Below the pieces are notes generated by a model. It was given only the letters and a program-made list of their open reading frames with translations. It was not told the DNA's origin and did not search any database. Both the position numbers and the translations under genes were made by a program. A stretch of 64,000 bases of DNA from Hamadaea tsunoensis DSM 44101 (GTDB lineage Bacteria > Actinomycetota > Actinomycetes > Mycobacteriales > Micromonosporaceae): assembly GCF_000428945.1 (NCBI RefSeq), contig NZ_AUAX01000002.1, forward strand, positions 124,001 to 188,000. The letters are read 5' to 3'. How positions within the stretch are numbered: the stretch's first letter is position 1; every line of letters begins with the position of its first letter. This document shows, in pieces, positions 24,361 to 33,382 of this stretch.

Positions 24361-24417
24361 ATGTGCAACTCAAGGATTGCACATCGGGCAGCAAGCCGCA
24401 ACTCCAGGGTTGCACAT
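24361..24417. promoter_or_regulatory. Two related operator repeats upstream of SRPBCC-ArsR
   Basis: Site 1: ATGTGCAA (24361-24368), 8-base spacer, TTGCACAT (24377-24384), perfect arms. Site 2: GCAA (24398-24401), 8-base spacer, TTGC (24410-24413), with the same flanking CTC and ACAT bases. The two near-copies are 33 bases apart and are the likely ArsR binding sites. Confidence 0.65.
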
Positions 24418-24471
24418 TTCATCTGCCGGCAGCGGCGTTCTGGCGGGCCTCACCGCTGATGAATCCGACAC

Positions 24472-24477
24472 TATGGT
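24472..24477 (+). promoter_or_regulatory. -10 element (TATGGT) of a leaderless transcript
   Basis: TATGGT ends six bases before ATG 24484, with no ribosome binding site. Confidence 0.45.
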
Positions 24478-24483
24478 GTGGGG

Positions 24484-24954
24484 ATGACGAACACGCCCAG
24501 GGAGGCAGAGACGCGCATCGGCCCGGTCGGCGCGCTGCTGTGCCGGGTGATGTTCACCGCCGTCTGCCTACCCGGACCGGTCCTGCTGCTCGTCGCCGTA
24601 GCGCAGCGCCAGAGCCTGTCCACAGCGGACTTCTGGGGCCTGCTCGGCGGCGGCCTCCTGACGACGATCGCCGGCGGCGGCTTCGGAGTGTGGGGCCTGC
24701 GCCTGGTCACGCGCTCGCGCCGCGACATGCGGCGGCTCGCCACCAACGGCGTCGCCGCTACGGCGGAGATTCTCGCGGTCGCCGATCACACGGACGGGGA
24801 GGAGTCCGGCCGGAAACTCCGCCTGCGGATCAGCGCGGCCGGGTTCGCCGCCTTCGAGACCGAGGCGGTCCGCGCCGACGACCCGGCCCTCGTGCCCGGC
24901 GCGTTCCTGGCCGCGGTCGTGGAGCCGGAGGAACGCGTCTTCTCCTTCGTGTAG
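24484..24954 (+). CDS. Small two-helix membrane protein of unknown function
   Basis: 156 residues from ATG 24484 (GTG 24478 is possible). Two membrane helices in the first half (VMFTAVCLPGPVLLLVAVA and FWGLLGGGLLTTIAGGGFGV) are followed by a soluble domain of about 80 residues beginning ATNGVAATAEIL, as in DUF3592-like proteins. That domain presumably faces one side of the membrane. Function unknown. Confidence 0.7.
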   Translation: MTNTPREAETRIGPVGALLCRVMFTAVCLPGPVLLLVAVAQRQSLSTADFWGLLGGGLLTTIAGGGFGVWGLRLVTRSRRDMRRLATNGVAATAEILAVADHTDGEESGRKLRLRISAAGFAAFETEAVRADDPALVPGAFLAAVVEPEERVFSFV

Positions 24955-25002
24955 CCGCCCGTCCCCCGTCGGGTCGACAGACAGGGACGCCGCCCCGAGA
25001 CG

Positions 25003-25356
25003 TCAGGAGGTCTTGGCGTCCAGATACTGCAGCAGATCGTGGGCGGCCAGCTCGATGTCCTTGTGGTGGAACTCCGAAGCCCGGTAGACACAGGCGATCA
25101 GGCCGCTGCGGTGGACACGGCGCAGGTCGCCGAAGACGAACGCGTACCGGGCCTTGGTCTCGTCGGACGCTCCGACCGTGAGGCCCAGGTGCCAGGCGGC
25201 GTACTCGGCCCAGCTGTGCTTGTCCAGGTACGCGTTCTGCGCTTCGGCCTTCGGCTGGGCGTCGCCCCAGTCGCTGTCGAGGACGTACTGCCGCTTGTCG
25301 ACCAGCTGCCGCGCGTACGCCACGGCCGCCTCGTTGAGCTCGTACTTGTTCGGCAT
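25003..25356 (-). CDS. Conserved actinobacterial hypothetical protein
   Basis: 117 residues, soluble. Compact, with conserved-looking blocks YVLDSDWGDAQP, HSWAEYAAWHLGL and YAFVFGDLRRVHRSGLIAC. I recall this as a widespread uncharacterised actinobacterial protein but know no function. No clear operon partner. Confidence 0.75.
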   Translation of the reverse strand: MPNKYELNEAAVAYARQLVDKRQYVLDSDWGDAQPKAEAQNAYLDKHSWAEYAAWHLGLTVGASDETKARYAFVFGDLRRVHRSGLIACVYRASEFHHKDIELAAHDLLQYLDAKTS

Positions 25357-25419
25357 ACCAGCCGAGTACCCTGCGTGAGGCCGCCTAACCGCAGGTTCGA
25401 GATCCTCGGCCGCCTGGCG

Positions 25420-25650
25420 TCAGTCGGCGAGCCAGCCCAGCACGGTCATGCCGACGGAGGAGAAGCCGACGACGACCACGATCACCGACAACAGCATCCC
25501 GGCCACCATCGGGCGGCTCATCGGCCGGCGGCGGAAGAGGCGCTCGAAGCCGACGGGCATCAGCACCACCGCGACGAACGGCGCGAACGCCATCACGATC
25601 AGCAGCACCCAGCACAGCGTACGCACATGGCCGACGTCCGATGGCCGCAA
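25420..25650 (-). CDS. Small membrane protein
   Basis: 76 residues from TTG 25650, or 68 from GTG 25626; neither has a good ribosome binding site. Two membrane helices (CWVLLIVMAFAPFVAVVLM and MVAGMLLSVIVVVVGF) around an Arg-rich loop. The hydrophobic pattern and third-base GC suggest a real gene. Unknown function. The 227 bases between it and the next gene hold nothing I can assign. Confidence 0.55.
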   Translation of the reverse strand: MRPSDVGHVRTLCWVLLIVMAFAPFVAVVLMPVGFERLFRRRPMSRPMVAGMLLSVIVVVVGFSSVGMTVLGWLAD

Positions 25651-25877
25651 CGTCCGTCGATGTCGTCACGTGGGCAGCCTACCCGGCGCGACGTCCGGCC
25701 GTGGGTGAGCGCACCGCCCGGCGCAGACCGATATCGAGGGTCTGCGAACCGTCGCCACATGACGCCTCGACCAAGCGCCATAGGGCCTGGCGGCGCGCAA
25801 GATCATATCCAGCCTGACATGGTCAGACGGGATCTTGTAGGTCCCAGCGGACGCGGACGGCGGTCTGCAGCGTCAGT

Positions 25878-26777
25878 TCAGATGGCGATGAATCCCAGGT
25901 GGGTGTACCAGTGTCCGCCGTCGCGCAGGTGGTCGCCGATGACTCGTTCCAGCGCGGTGGTCCGCGGCAGGTCGTCCCAGTCTGCTGGTTGTTCGGTGAG
26001 GCCGAAGATGTAGCGCAGCACCGGTTTGTCGCAGAGTTCCGGCAGGTCGACGCGACCGGTGATCGGGAAGCGGTGTTGGAAGGCCGTGATATTGCTGTGG
26101 GCGGGAAGGCGTTCGGCCAGCTGAGGGTCGAGTAGCCAGGAGGTGCAGGTCATCGCGACCGGCTTCGTGTCGGGGAAATGCCGGGGAAAGAAGTCGCGGG
26201 CCGAGGCGAACGACGCGTCGCAGGCGGCGGGGCTGAGCGGGCCGAGCAGGTCGGGGATGTGGATCTCCAGAATCGGGTCGCCGGGCGAGCATGGCAGGCC
26301 GGCGCCGGTGAGCCCGGCGGCCGTGGGCTCCAGCAGGCTCGATCGTTCGAATTGCAGGCGTCCGAGCTGGTAGAGCTGGCCGCGCCAGTGCCGCCACAGC
26401 CAGTGGGCGAGGTTGAGGCCGCCGACGCCGTGGCGTTTGCGGTGCAGGGCCATGCTGCGGCCGAGGTCGGCGAGGGTCAGGCGGGAGACGTCGTCAGAGA
26501 TGCCGTGGGCGGCGTGCAGCCTGCGGGCGTGGCCCAGGGCGGCGACGAAGACGTACACGTAGAAGTATCGGCCGAGTTCGCCCAGTTCCGGGTACTGTCG
26601 GCGGAAGTCGGGCGGCGGCCCGGCGTGGCAGAGTTCGCGTACCGCGTTGTGCAGGAGCCGCCACACGTCGGCGTTCTCCGGCGAGGGCATCAGGCGTACG
26701 AGGTCGGCGATGTCGTCGTGCGGCACCGCGAGTCCGATGAGGATCGCCGGTAGGTCCTCGCGGGACGGCAGTTGCAT
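25878..26777 (-). CDS. Acyltransferase-domain protein (NAT_N + GNAT-like C-terminal domain)
   Basis: 299 residues; ATG 26777 with GGAGGTG seven bases upstream. The open frame upstream is non-homologous. The N-terminal half (MQLPSREDLPAILIGLAVP) and the C-terminal half (LEIHIPDLLGPLSPAACDAS, SWLLDPQLAERLP, HLRDGGHW) match the two-domain actinobacterial acyltransferase family (PF18082 and PF18164). These often lie beside glycoside hydrolases, but none is adjacent here. Substrate unknown. Confidence 0.8.
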   Translation of the reverse strand: MQLPSREDLPAILIGLAVPHDDIADLVRLMPSPENADVWRLLHNAVRELCHAGPPPDFRRQYPELGELGRYFYVYVFVAALGHARRLHAAHGISDDVSRLTLADLGRSMALHRKRHGVGGLNLAHWLWRHWRGQLYQLGRLQFERSSLLEPTAAGLTGAGLPCSPGDPILEIHIPDLLGPLSPAACDASFASARDFFPRHFPDTKPVAMTCTSWLLDPQLAERLPAHSNITAFQHRFPITGRVDLPELCDKPVLRYIFGLTEQPADWDDLPRTTALERVIGDHLRDGGHWYTHLGFIAI

Positions 26778-27042
26778 GTCACACCTCCGTGGCTTCGGCG
26801 TGCCGTGACGACGGGCCGTTCGATCATCATCGACGGTGGGACGGGAGCGGCCGACGTCGGCCCCTCCCTGCCGTTCCGCTCCAGCTATGCGATTCGGAGC
26901 TTGTCGAGGTCGGCGGCCGGAGGTGGTCGTCGGCGGCTTGGCGGTCGCCTGTGGACAGTTCGACCTCGGCGCGGGACGGCAGAGCCACGAAGCCCGATGG
27001 TCTCCGTGCGGTCCGGCGCGGCGTCGACGTCGCAGGCGCGTG

Positions 27043-27077
27043 GTTTCCTCCCGGCCGCACACCGGCCGGGAGGAAAC
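27043..27077. terminator. Strong stem-loop terminator
   Basis: Perfect 15-bp arms GTTTCCTCCCGGCCG (27043-27057) and CGGCCGGGAGGAAAC (27063-27077) with a 5-base loop, three bases after the quinone oxidoreductase stop. The rest of the 26778-27042 gap holds no gene that I can support. Confidence 0.85.
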
Positions 27078-27080
27078 ACC

Positions 27081-28028
27081 TCAGCGGATCTCGAGGACGA
27101 GCTTCCCCGTCACTCGGCCCGACTCCCCCACCTCGTGGGCCTGCGCCGCCTGGTCCAGCGGGAACGACGCCTGGACGACCGGGCGCAGCGCGCCGCTACG
27201 CAGCAGGTCGGCCACGGCGAGCATCCCCGCCTGGTCGGCCTCGACAAGCATCAGCCGATGGCGTACGCCGAGTGCCGCGGCCTCCTCCCGCAACGGTGTG
27301 GTCTGGGAGAGGACGAGCGAGACGAGCGTGCCGCCGGGCCGCAGCGTCCGCAGGGAGCGGGCCGTGTAGTCGCCACCGATCAGGTCCAGGACCACGTCCA
27401 CCTCGCCGGCCGCCTTCTCGAAGTCCTCGGTGTGGTAGTCGATGAGCTCGTCGGCGCCGAGCTCGCGCAGCAGTTCGTGCTTGGCCGCGCTGGCCGTGCC
27501 GATCACCGTGGCGCCCAGCGACTTGGCGATCTGCACGGCGAAGTGCCCGACGCCGCCCGCGGCCGCGTGGACCAGGACCCGCTGGCCGGGCCGGATGTGG
27601 GCGGTGTCCACCAGCGCCTGGTACGCCGTCAGCGCGGCCAGCGGCACCGAAGCGGCCTCGACGTGGCCGATCCCGGCGGGTTTCGCGACGAATGTCCGGG
27701 CCGGGGCCGTCACGTACTCAGCGAAGGAACCGTGGCCGTGGGGATAGGGAAGCATGCCGAAGACCTCGTCGCCCGGCTCGTGGATCGTCACGCCCACGCC
27801 GACGGCCTCGACCACTCCGGACACGTCCCAGCCCAGGATCAGCGGCAGCTGGTCGAGGAACCCGGGCAGCCGCCGGTGCACCCAGTCGGTCGGGCTGATA
27901 CCCGCCGCGTGTACGCGTACCAGCACCTCGGAGGGGCCGGGCACGGGCCGCTCGACCTCCACCACCTGCAGCACATCGGGGTCGCCCAGCCGGTCCTGGC
28001 TGACCGCTCGCATCGTCGCACTCGTCAT
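27081..28028 (-). CDS. NADP-dependent quinone oxidoreductase-like MDR dehydrogenase
   Basis: 315 residues from ATG 28028. MDR fold without the structural zinc Cys cluster: VHAAGISPTDW, nucleotide-binding VHAAAGGVGHFAVQIAKSLGA, and a C-terminal GRVTGKLVLEI. Family members reduce quinones or enones with NADPH. No regulator adjacent; monocistronic with its own terminator. Confidence 0.88.
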   Translation of the reverse strand: MTSATMRAVSQDRLGDPDVLQVVEVERPVPGPSEVLVRVHAAGISPTDWVHRRLPGFLDQLPLILGWDVSGVVEAVGVGVTIHEPGDEVFGMLPYPHGHGSFAEYVTAPARTFVAKPAGIGHVEAASVPLAALTAYQALVDTAHIRPGQRVLVHAAAGGVGHFAVQIAKSLGATVIGTASAAKHELLRELGADELIDYHTEDFEKAAGEVDVVLDLIGGDYTARSLRTLRPGGTLVSLVLSQTTPLREEAAALGVRHRLMLVEADQAGMLAVADLLRSGALRPVVQASFPLDQAAQAHEVGESGRVTGKLVLEIR

Positions 28029-28119
28029 GAGTCGAGCCTGCCGAACGCGGGCCGGGCCGGACAGTGGCCCGAAAGCCAATACAGGCAAGAATCGGGCCAC
28101 GCGCCGTCGCCTCGGCCGA

Positions 28120-29055
28120 TCACCGCAGAGCCTCCCGGAGCGCCTCGGTGATGTCTCCGACAGCGTTCTTCGCGTCGTCGAAGGGGTGCCGCAGGAACTC
28201 GTGGATCATCCCGTCGTATCGGCGTACCGTCGCGGGCACCCCCGCGTCCGCGAGTCGCCGCCCGTACGCCTCGCCCTCGTCGCGCAGCGCGTCATATTCG
28301 GCGGTGACGATGAAAGCGGGCGGCAATCCGGCCAGGTCGGGCTCCAGCAGCGGCGACACCCTCGGATCGAGGCGCTGCTCGGCGGTCGTCAGATAATGGT
28401 CCATGAACCACTCCTGAGCCTCCCGGCTGACGTTGCCGTACTTCCCGGCGTACTCGGTGATCGTGAAGTTGGTGCGGCGGAAGTCGAGATCCGGGTAGAT
28501 GAGCAACTGGAAGGCGATGGCCGGGCCACCGGCGTCCCGCGCCTTCAGCGCGAGCACCGCGGCCAGGTTGCCGCCCGCGCTGTCACCCGCGACGGCCAGC
28601 CGGCCTGCGTCGACGCCGAGATCGGCCGCGTTGTCCACGACCCAGCTCGTCGCGGCGAAACCCGCGTCGACGGCCGCCGGATACTTGGCCTCGGGTGAGA
28701 GCGGGTAGTCCACCGACACGACCACGCTGCCTGCGCCGTTGGCCAACGCCCTGGCCAACGCGTCGTGGGAGTCCAGGTCGCCGAGCACGAAACCGCCGCC
28801 GTGGAAGAAGACCACGACCCCAGGCACTTCCTCCCGTACGCCGAGCGGCCGGTATATGCGTACGGCCAACGGGCCCACGGCGGTTTCCGCGATCCGGTCG
28901 GTGACCTCTTCCACCCTCTCCGGTACGCCGACCGAAGCCGCCGTCAACCGGCGGGCCCCGGCCCGGGCCTGCTCGGGCGAGACGGTGTGCAGTCCGGCGA
29001 AATTGACGGCGGCGAGGCGCTCCAGGTGCGCCTGAACCTGTGGATGCAGTGCCAT
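28120..29055 (-). CDS. HSL-family alpha/beta hydrolase (esterase/lipase)
   Basis: 311 residues. Oxyanion motif FFHGGGFV, nucleophile GDSAGGN, catalytic Asp in AEYDALRDEGE and His in GMIHEFL, all in family order. ATG 29055 with AAGGAG upstream. Divergent from a MerR regulator whose likely operator (29111-29132) lies in the promoter of this gene. Hydrolyses short-chain or lactone esters; substrate unknown. Confidence 0.92.
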   Translation of the reverse strand: MALHPQVQAHLERLAAVNFAGLHTVSPEQARAGARRLTAASVGVPERVEEVTDRIAETAVGPLAVRIYRPLGVREEVPGVVVFFHGGGFVLGDLDSHDALARALANGAGSVVVSVDYPLSPEAKYPAAVDAGFAATSWVVDNAADLGVDAGRLAVAGDSAGGNLAAVLALKARDAGGPAIAFQLLIYPDLDFRRTNFTITEYAGKYGNVSREAQEWFMDHYLTTAEQRLDPRVSPLLEPDLAGLPPAFIVTAEYDALRDEGEAYGRRLADAGVPATVRRYDGMIHEFLRHPFDDAKNAVGDITEALREALR

Positions 29056-29110
29056 GCGGGTTGTTCTCCTTCATCGGATCCATCGGAACGGAGGTACGCT
29101 TCCAGCCTGC

Positions 29111-29132
29111 GACTTGAACCGTGCTTCAAGTC
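29111..29132 (-). promoter_or_regulatory. MerR operator overlapping the hydrolase promoter
   Basis: Perfect 8-bp arms GACTTGAA and TTCAAGTC with a 6-base spacer. On the minus strand TTGACT is followed after 19 bases by CAGGCT, the elongated spacer that MerR proteins correct by twisting DNA. Confidence 0.6.
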
Positions 29133-29207
29133 AAGGCACGGAATCCGCCCGCCGTGAAGGTCCGCGGCGAAGGTCTGCTGAAGGTCTGCTGTTGAGGAGG
29201 ATGTGGC

Positions 29208-29600
29208 ATGCCGCGCACCAGGGAGCTGGACATCGCCGAGGTCGCCCGACGCACCGGGCTGACCGCCTCCGCGCTGCGCTTCTACGAGCGGCGCGGGCTG
29301 ATCGAGTCCAGCGGCCGCAACGGTCTGCGCCGCACGTTCGCCGCCCGGACCGTCGACCGGCTGACGCTCATCGCATGCGCGCAGGCCGCCGGTTTCACCC
29401 TCGCGCAGATCGCCCGGTTCCTCGTCGCGAGCCCGCACGACTCGGAACTGCGCGAGCAGATGGCGCGCAAGGCGCAGGAGTTGGAGGCGGACATCGCCCG
29501 GCTGAGCCGTATGCGTGACAGCCTCCGGCACGCGGCCACCTGTGACCACACGCCACTGGTCGAATGCCCCGAGTTCAAAGCACGCATGCAAGAGCGTTAG
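29208..29600 (+). CDS. MerR-family transcriptional regulator
   Basis: 130 residues, ATG 29208 with GAGGAGGA upstream. N-terminal MerR HTH (DIAEVARRTGLTASALRFYE) and dimer helix. The C-terminal CDHTPLVECPEF with two Cys resembles MerR regulators of the SoxR-neighbour type but lacks the SoxR iron-sulfur Cys pattern. Likely activates the divergent hydrolase gene. Confidence 0.88.
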   Translation: MPRTRELDIAEVARRTGLTASALRFYERRGLIESSGRNGLRRTFAARTVDRLTLIACAQAAGFTLAQIARFLVASPHDSELREQMARKAQELEADIARLSRMRDSLRHAATCDHTPLVECPEFKARMQER

Positions 29601-29609
29601 ACGGGATCC

Positions 29610-30563
29610 TCAGCGGCGCGGGTCGAGCACGACCTTCCCCGTCGTGCGCCGGCCGCGGAGCGCGGCGTGGACGTCGCGGACGTCCGACATCGGGAAGTCC
29701 CCGCCCTCGACGATCCGCAGGCGGCCGTCGACGACCTGATCGGCCAGTTCCGCGTACGCGTGGGCGAGGAGGTCCGGCCGGGCGAAGGCGTGCATGAGCC
29801 AGAAGCCGCTGACCGTGGCCGACTGCCGTTGCAGTGCGCGCGGCGGGACCGGGTCGGGTTCGACGAGACTGGCCATGCCGTAGAAGGCCAGCCGCCCGAA
29901 CGGGGCCAGGGCGTCGATGCTCTGGCCGGTCACCCGCCCGCCGACCATCTCCAGGACGACGTCGACCGGCTTGCCGTCGTTCGCCGCCCGCAACGCGGCC
30001 GTGAGGTCCTCGGTGGACGGATCGACCGCCGCGTCGGCTCCGATGGACCGCACCAGCTCTCTTTTCTCCGGCGTACTGGCGGTGGCGATGACGCGGCCGG
30101 CTCCGGCGTTCTTCGCCAGTTGCACGGCGAGCGAGCCGACGCCACCCGCCCCGGCATGGACGACGACGCTGTCGCCGGGCGCCACTCTCGCGGTCTGGTG
30201 CACGAGCCACCACGCGGTCAGACCTTGCGCCAGCAGGGCGACGGCGGCCACGTCGCCGAGTTCGTCCGGCACGGCGAACGCGTGCTGCTGCGGGACCAGG
30301 GCCTTCTCGGCGTACCCGCCGGAGGTGAGCATCGCCGCGATCCGGCGGCCGTCGGCGGTCCGGCCGACCACCTCGCCGCCGGGAATGACCGGCAGCGCCG
30401 TGGCGCCGAGGTACGCGTTCTCGCGCAGCAGCGAGTCGGCGTAGTTGACCCCGGCCCGGCTGACGTCGACGAGAAGGTGGCCTGGCGCGGGCGACGGGTC
30501 CGGCACGTCGCGGACGACGACGACCTCGGGACCGCCGAATTCGGTGAGCTGGACAGCGCGCAT
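29610..30563 (-). CDS. Zinc-independent MDR dehydrogenase / quinone oxidoreductase
   Basis: 317 residues from ATG 30563 with AGGAG upstream. VVHAGAGGVGSLAVQLAKNAGA is the NADP-binding site and RRTTGKVVLDP the typical C-terminus. Paralogous in type to the gene at 27081 but not a close copy. Divergent from a TetR repressor with a multi-half-site operator between them, so it is probably induced by electrophiles or quinones. Confidence 0.88.
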   Translation of the reverse strand: MRAVQLTEFGGPEVVVVRDVPDPSPAPGHLLVDVSRAGVNYADSLLRENAYLGATALPVIPGGEVVGRTADGRRIAAMLTSGGYAEKALVPQQHAFAVPDELGDVAAVALLAQGLTAWWLVHQTARVAPGDSVVVHAGAGGVGSLAVQLAKNAGAGRVIATASTPEKRELVRSIGADAAVDPSTEDLTAALRAANDGKPVDVVLEMVGGRVTGQSIDALAPFGRLAFYGMASLVEPDPVPPRALQRQSATVSGFWLMHAFARPDLLAHAYAELADQVVDGRLRIVEGGDFPMSDVRDVHAALRGRRTTGKVVLDPRR

Positions 30564-30588
30564 GAGAAGCTCCTGATACTGAGAACCA

Positions 30589-30624
30589 AGTGGTACTGCG
30601 TACCATAACGGATCGCGTACCACT
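30589..30624. promoter_or_regulatory. TetR operator with three half-sites
   Basis: TGGTAC-TGC-GTACCA (30591-30605) is a perfect palindrome. A third half-site GTACCACT (30617-30624) pairs with AGTGGTAC (30589-30596) as an outer inverted repeat. The -10 TAGACT of the TetR gene follows at 30629. Confidence 0.65.
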
Positions 30625-30640
30625 CCGCTAGACTGGGCCG

Positions 30641-31222
30641 GTGTCCGAGCCGAACCTGCGCGCCCGCAAACAGCAACGCGCCCGCGACGAGATCATCGAG
30701 GCCGCGTACGCGCTGTTCGGCGAGCGCGGCTATCCGGTGGTCACGGTGGCCGACATCGCCGACCGCGCGGAGGTCGGGCGCACCACGTTCTTCCGGTACT
30801 TCGGCGACAAGCAGGAAGTCGTCTTCGCCAACGAGCAGGACTGGCTCGACGACGTGACCCGGCGGTACCGGGACGCGAGCGCCGGCCGGGCGCCCACACT
30901 CGCGCAGGCGCTCGGCTCGCTCCGGGCGGTCGCCGAGGCGGTGTGCGCGTCGGCGACTCGGGACCCCCGGCGCTATCGTGTCCGCGAGCAGCTGATCGCC
31001 GACAACCCCGAACTGACCGACCGGGCCGCCCGTAAACACCGCCGGTTCGCCGAGCTGCTCACCGCTTCCCTGCGCGAGCAGGGCGCGGACCCGCAGACGG
31101 CCGTACTGGCTCCGCAGATCACGTTGGCCTGCTTCAACGCCGGGCACCAGATCGCCGGCGCGGATCCCCGCAAACTGTGGCCGTCGGTCGCCGCCGCCTT
31201 CGACGCGCTCGACATCGCCTGA
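30641..31222 (+). CDS. TetR-family transcriptional regulator
   Basis: 193 residues, GTG 30641. HTH with VADIADRAEVGRTTFFRYFGDK. TAGACT lies six bases before the start with no ribosome binding site, so the transcript is probably leaderless. Controls itself and the divergent dehydrogenase through the operator at 30589. Confidence 0.9.
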   Translation: MSEPNLRARKQQRARDEIIEAAYALFGERGYPVVTVADIADRAEVGRTTFFRYFGDKQEVVFANEQDWLDDVTRRYRDASAGRAPTLAQALGSLRAVAEAVCASATRDPRRYRVREQLIADNPELTDRAARKHRRFAELLTASLREQGADPQTAVLAPQITLACFNAGHQIAGADPRKLWPSVAAAFDALDIA

Positions 31223-31243
31223 TCCCGCCCACCGCCACGCGGG

Positions 31244-32659
31244 TCAGACTCCTTCGAGGGCCTCCAGGCGCCCGGCGCGGATCGCCTTGACGAACTCGTC
31301 GTAGTCGCGTTCGTTCTGGTCGGCGTACCGGGCGGCGAAGTTCGCGATCGCCTTGTCGAACGCGTCGGAGTCGCCGAGGTACGCGGCGATCGCGACCGGG
31401 TCCCCGGACCGCGCGTGCGCCCGGGCGAGGGTCCAGCCGCAGATGCCGGCGTAATACGTCATTCCCGCGGGAACCATCGCCTCGACGACCGCCGACCCCT
31501 TCATGTCGCGTAGCTGCCGCCAGTAGAAGTGGTTGCGCCCGCGCGGTCCCTTCGTCCAGCCGAGGAAGATGTCGCTCGCCGCCTGCATCATCCGCTGGCC
31601 GCGCACGACACGCTCGCCGTGCGACCGGTAGCGGCTGGCGCCCACGTGCGGCTCCAGGACCGACGACATGGCCTGCTTGACCTGGAGGAACAGCGGATCC
31701 TGCGCGTCGCGGCCCTGCAGCAGGACGATGAACGCCCACGTGCCGACGCTGCCGACCCCGACGACCTTGCGGGCGACGTCGACGACCTCGAAGCGCTCCA
31801 GCAGATGGCGCCGGTCGTCCTCCAGTGTGGAGCGGTAGGTGCGGAACTGTTCGCGGATCAGGTGCTCGACCTCGTCCGCGGACAGGCCGTGAAAGGCGGC
31901 CAGATCCCGCAGCGGAACCACGATCGGGGGCTTGCTCGCGATCCGGTACCGCCCGTCGGCCAGCTCGCCGAGCTGCGACAGCGCCTGCAGGCTGTCTCGG
32001 GTACGCGCCTTGCGGATCGCCTTCAACGCCTGCTTCTCCTGGCGTTGCAGAAGTTTCCCCTCCGTACGCGCGCCGGCGGAGGCGGCGCTGCGGATGCCGG
32101 CGAGCAACTCGTCCTCGTCGAGGCGGGCGTACCAGATATCCATCGTGCCCATCCGCGCGAAGTCCGCCATGGCCGCCCGGTACGCCGCCACGCCGGCCCG
32201 CGTCACCGCACGGGCGTCGGAAGCGGCGAAGCCGTTGTTGCGGGCCGCGATCATGAAGCTCGCCGCCATCCGCTTGACGTCGTACTCGAACGGTCCCGGG
32301 AGGGTCTCGTCGAAGTCGTTCAGATCGAACAGGAGCCGCCGGTCGGGCGCCGCGAACGCGCCGAAGTTCGACAGGTGCGCGTCCCCGCACAGCTGGACGT
32401 TCAGCCCGGCGACCGGTGTCGGGGCCAGATCGGCGGCCATGATCCCGGCGCCGCCGCGGTAGAACGTGAACGGCGACACCATCATCCGGCCGTGGCGTAC
32501 CGGCACGAGGTCCTTCTCGCGGACGGCGTCCTGCTCCTCCAGCACGGTGAGCGGATCCGGGCGGTCGGCGGCGGGCTGCCACTTCTTGTGAGCCGATGCG
32601 GGCGTCCGGTCGCGCGCGGCCGTGCCCATCGCCTTGCGGTCGTCCACGCTCGCAGTCAT
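31244..32659 (-). CDS. DUF2252 family protein (kinase-like fold)
   Basis: 471 residues, normal family length. LCGDAHLSNFGAF and FDLNDFDET correspond to the catalytic-loop and metal-binding motifs of aminoglycoside-phosphotransferase-like folds, as expected for DUF2252 (PF10009). Function unknown; a small-molecule kinase is likely. Convergent with the TetR gene. Confidence 0.88.
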   Translation of the reverse strand: MTASVDDRKAMGTAARDRTPASAHKKWQPAADRPDPLTVLEEQDAVREKDLVPVRHGRMMVSPFTFYRGGAGIMAADLAPTPVAGLNVQLCGDAHLSNFGAFAAPDRRLLFDLNDFDETLPGPFEYDVKRMAASFMIAARNNGFAASDARAVTRAGVAAYRAAMADFARMGTMDIWYARLDEDELLAGIRSAASAGARTEGKLLQRQEKQALKAIRKARTRDSLQALSQLGELADGRYRIASKPPIVVPLRDLAAFHGLSADEVEHLIREQFRTYRSTLEDDRRHLLERFEVVDVARKVVGVGSVGTWAFIVLLQGRDAQDPLFLQVKQAMSSVLEPHVGASRYRSHGERVVRGQRMMQAASDIFLGWTKGPRGRNHFYWRQLRDMKGSAVVEAMVPAGMTYYAGICGWTLARAHARSGDPVAIAAYLGDSDAFDKAIANFAARYADQNERDYDEFVKAIRAGRLEALEGV

Positions 32660-32766
32660 TCGGCAGTCTCCCGCGAGGACAGGGCGCGGCCGTCCCCCAT
32701 CGCGAACTTACCGCACCCGGCCGCGACGGGCCGCCGGATCGCGAATGATTCGGCGACGATATCCAG

Positions 32767-33369
32767 GTGGCCTTCGACGACGACTTCATCCTCGCCGGTT
32801 TCGTGGCGGCACCCCGCTGGCACATACCGCCCGAGTCGCGGGCCGGCCTGCTTCCTGCGACCGTCGCGACCGTGAGCGACTGCCTGGTCGACTGCGTGCC
32901 GGCGAGCGAGGAACCCCTGACCGAGCCCTGGCATCACGACCTCGCGACCGCGCACGCCGCCGCCCGCGCCGCAGGCGTGTACGCGTTGTCGATGAACCTG
33001 GCTCCGCCCGAGACGGCGGTCCTGCTCGACCGGTTCGGCGGCTGGGGTCCCGCGGATTTCCATCCCCTCTGGCGACGGCTCACCCACCCGGTCGCGGCGC
33101 CGCCCGGAATGCCGCTGGGCTTCGAGGTGGTCGGGTTCGAGGCCGGAGACCTGCACAGCTGGCTGTGCAACGACCTGCAACGCGATGCCTGGGAACAGCT
33201 CGGCATCACCGTGAACGAACTCGGTCTCCTCGACGACCTCGATCAGGCACGGGCCGTCGCCGTGATGGCCGACCGCGATCCGGGCACCGAGGAGGTCGAC
33301 TGGATCGCGGCCCTCGTCATCGAACACCAGGTGCCTGGCGCGGCGACCGAGTCTCAGCCGACGTCGTAG
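32767..33369 (+). CDS. Hypothetical protein
   Basis: 200 residues, GTG 32767 without a clear ribosome binding site. Soluble, Trp- and acid-rich, no signal peptide. Segments such as GFEVVGFEAGDLHSWLCN and DRFGGWGPADFHPL look like an immunity-protein or uncharacterised actinobacterial fold, but I cannot name it. Divergent from DUF2252. Confidence 0.65.
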   Translation: MAFDDDFILAGFVAAPRWHIPPESRAGLLPATVATVSDCLVDCVPASEEPLTEPWHHDLATAHAAARAAGVYALSMNLAPPETAVLLDRFGGWGPADFHPLWRRLTHPVAAPPGMPLGFEVVGFEAGDLHSWLCNDLQRDAWEQLGITVNELGLLDDLDQARAVAVMADRDPGTEEVDWIAALVIEHQVPGAATESQPTS

Positions 33370-33382
33370 ATCCCGCCCTCAC

